Assembly: GCA_002496395.1 (NCBI GenBank)
Contig: DAJQ01000020.1
Location: forward strand, 1-22,359
Direction of reading: 5' to 3'
Origin: Methanocorpusculaceae archaeon UBA456
GTDB taxonomy: Archaea > Halobacteriota > Methanomicrobia > Methanomicrobiales > Methanocorpusculaceae
DNA length: 22,359 nucleotides
The notes below the pieces were generated by a model, which worked only from the letters and a program-made list of their open reading frames with translations, ran no database searches and was not told where the DNA came from. The first letter of the stretch is position 1. Each line of letters opens with the position of its first letter. Shown one piece after another: positions 22,340 through 22,359 of the stretch. The translations under genes and the position numbers were made by a program.

Positions 22340-22359
22340 GAGACACAGATTCGGGGTCA

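Noticed and set aside
22092..22359. SRP RNA, RNase P RNA or tRNA identity for the structured region.
   Set aside because: The SRP helix 8 GGAG/GNAR pattern, the RNase P GAGGAAAGUC-type block and a tRNA T-loop were looked for and not seen.
1..22359. CRISPR array, prophage or integrase attachment site.
   Set aside because: No regularly spaced repeats, cas genes, integrase or tRNA-end duplication were seen.

Overview
The window looks like a chromosomal segment of a methanogenic archaeon, most likely of the order Methanomicrobiales. The reasons are archaeal TATA-box promoters, several of them 25-27 nt upstream of the start codon (leaderless-type transcripts), HTH-PAS one-component regulators without a kinase, tandem universal-stress proteins, giant HEAT-repeat proteins, an AMP-forming acetyl-CoA synthetase and T-run terminators. 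No ribosomal or methanogenesis marker lies in the window, so the order is an inference from gene style.

Layout. 1-800: an AT-rich MntA/HepT-type nucleotidyltransferase/HEPN toxin-antitoxin pair. 980-1668: a LiaF-like membrane protein split over two frames. 1932-3357: three minus-strand genes, namely a small two-helix membrane protein, a YdjM-type membrane metal-dependent hydrolase and a small repeat-containing protein. Each has a TATA box spaced for a leaderless start. 3515-5002: a 14-helix DHA2-family drug exporter. 5157-6479: a protein with the architecture of an IS4/IS1634-type transposase whose catalytic acidic positions appear to be replaced, so it is probably domesticated. It is transcribed divergently from a 1375-residue HEAT-repeat scaffold protein (6705-10832). 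10850-14654: a minus-strand cluster of HTH-PAS regulator, tandem Usp protein and BCCT osmolyte transporter.

The HTH-PAS gene is divergent from acs (14818-16710), and the 163 bp between them holds nested inverted repeats built on ATGCA elements. The simplest reading is that the regulator controls acs, itself, or both. An OFA-family transporter follows acs and may move acetate or a related carboxylate. A DEAD-box helicase with a DbpA-type RNA-binding tail follows (18125-19705). Next comes a RelB-like antitoxin and RelE-like toxin pair that is arranged tail to tail instead of as an operon. After it lies a two-gene GNAT/DUF2156 acyltransferase operon on the minus strand.

The last 270 bases have no convincing protein gene. 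They hold a strong TATA box placed 25 nt before a run of nested stems, including a GAAA tetraloop. I read this as an unidentified structured non-coding RNA that may continue beyond the window. It lacks the hallmarks I know for archaeal SRP RNA, RNase P RNA or tRNA, and is the most promising undescribed element here. The lost-catalysis transposase and the inverted RelBE arrangement are the next most interesting.
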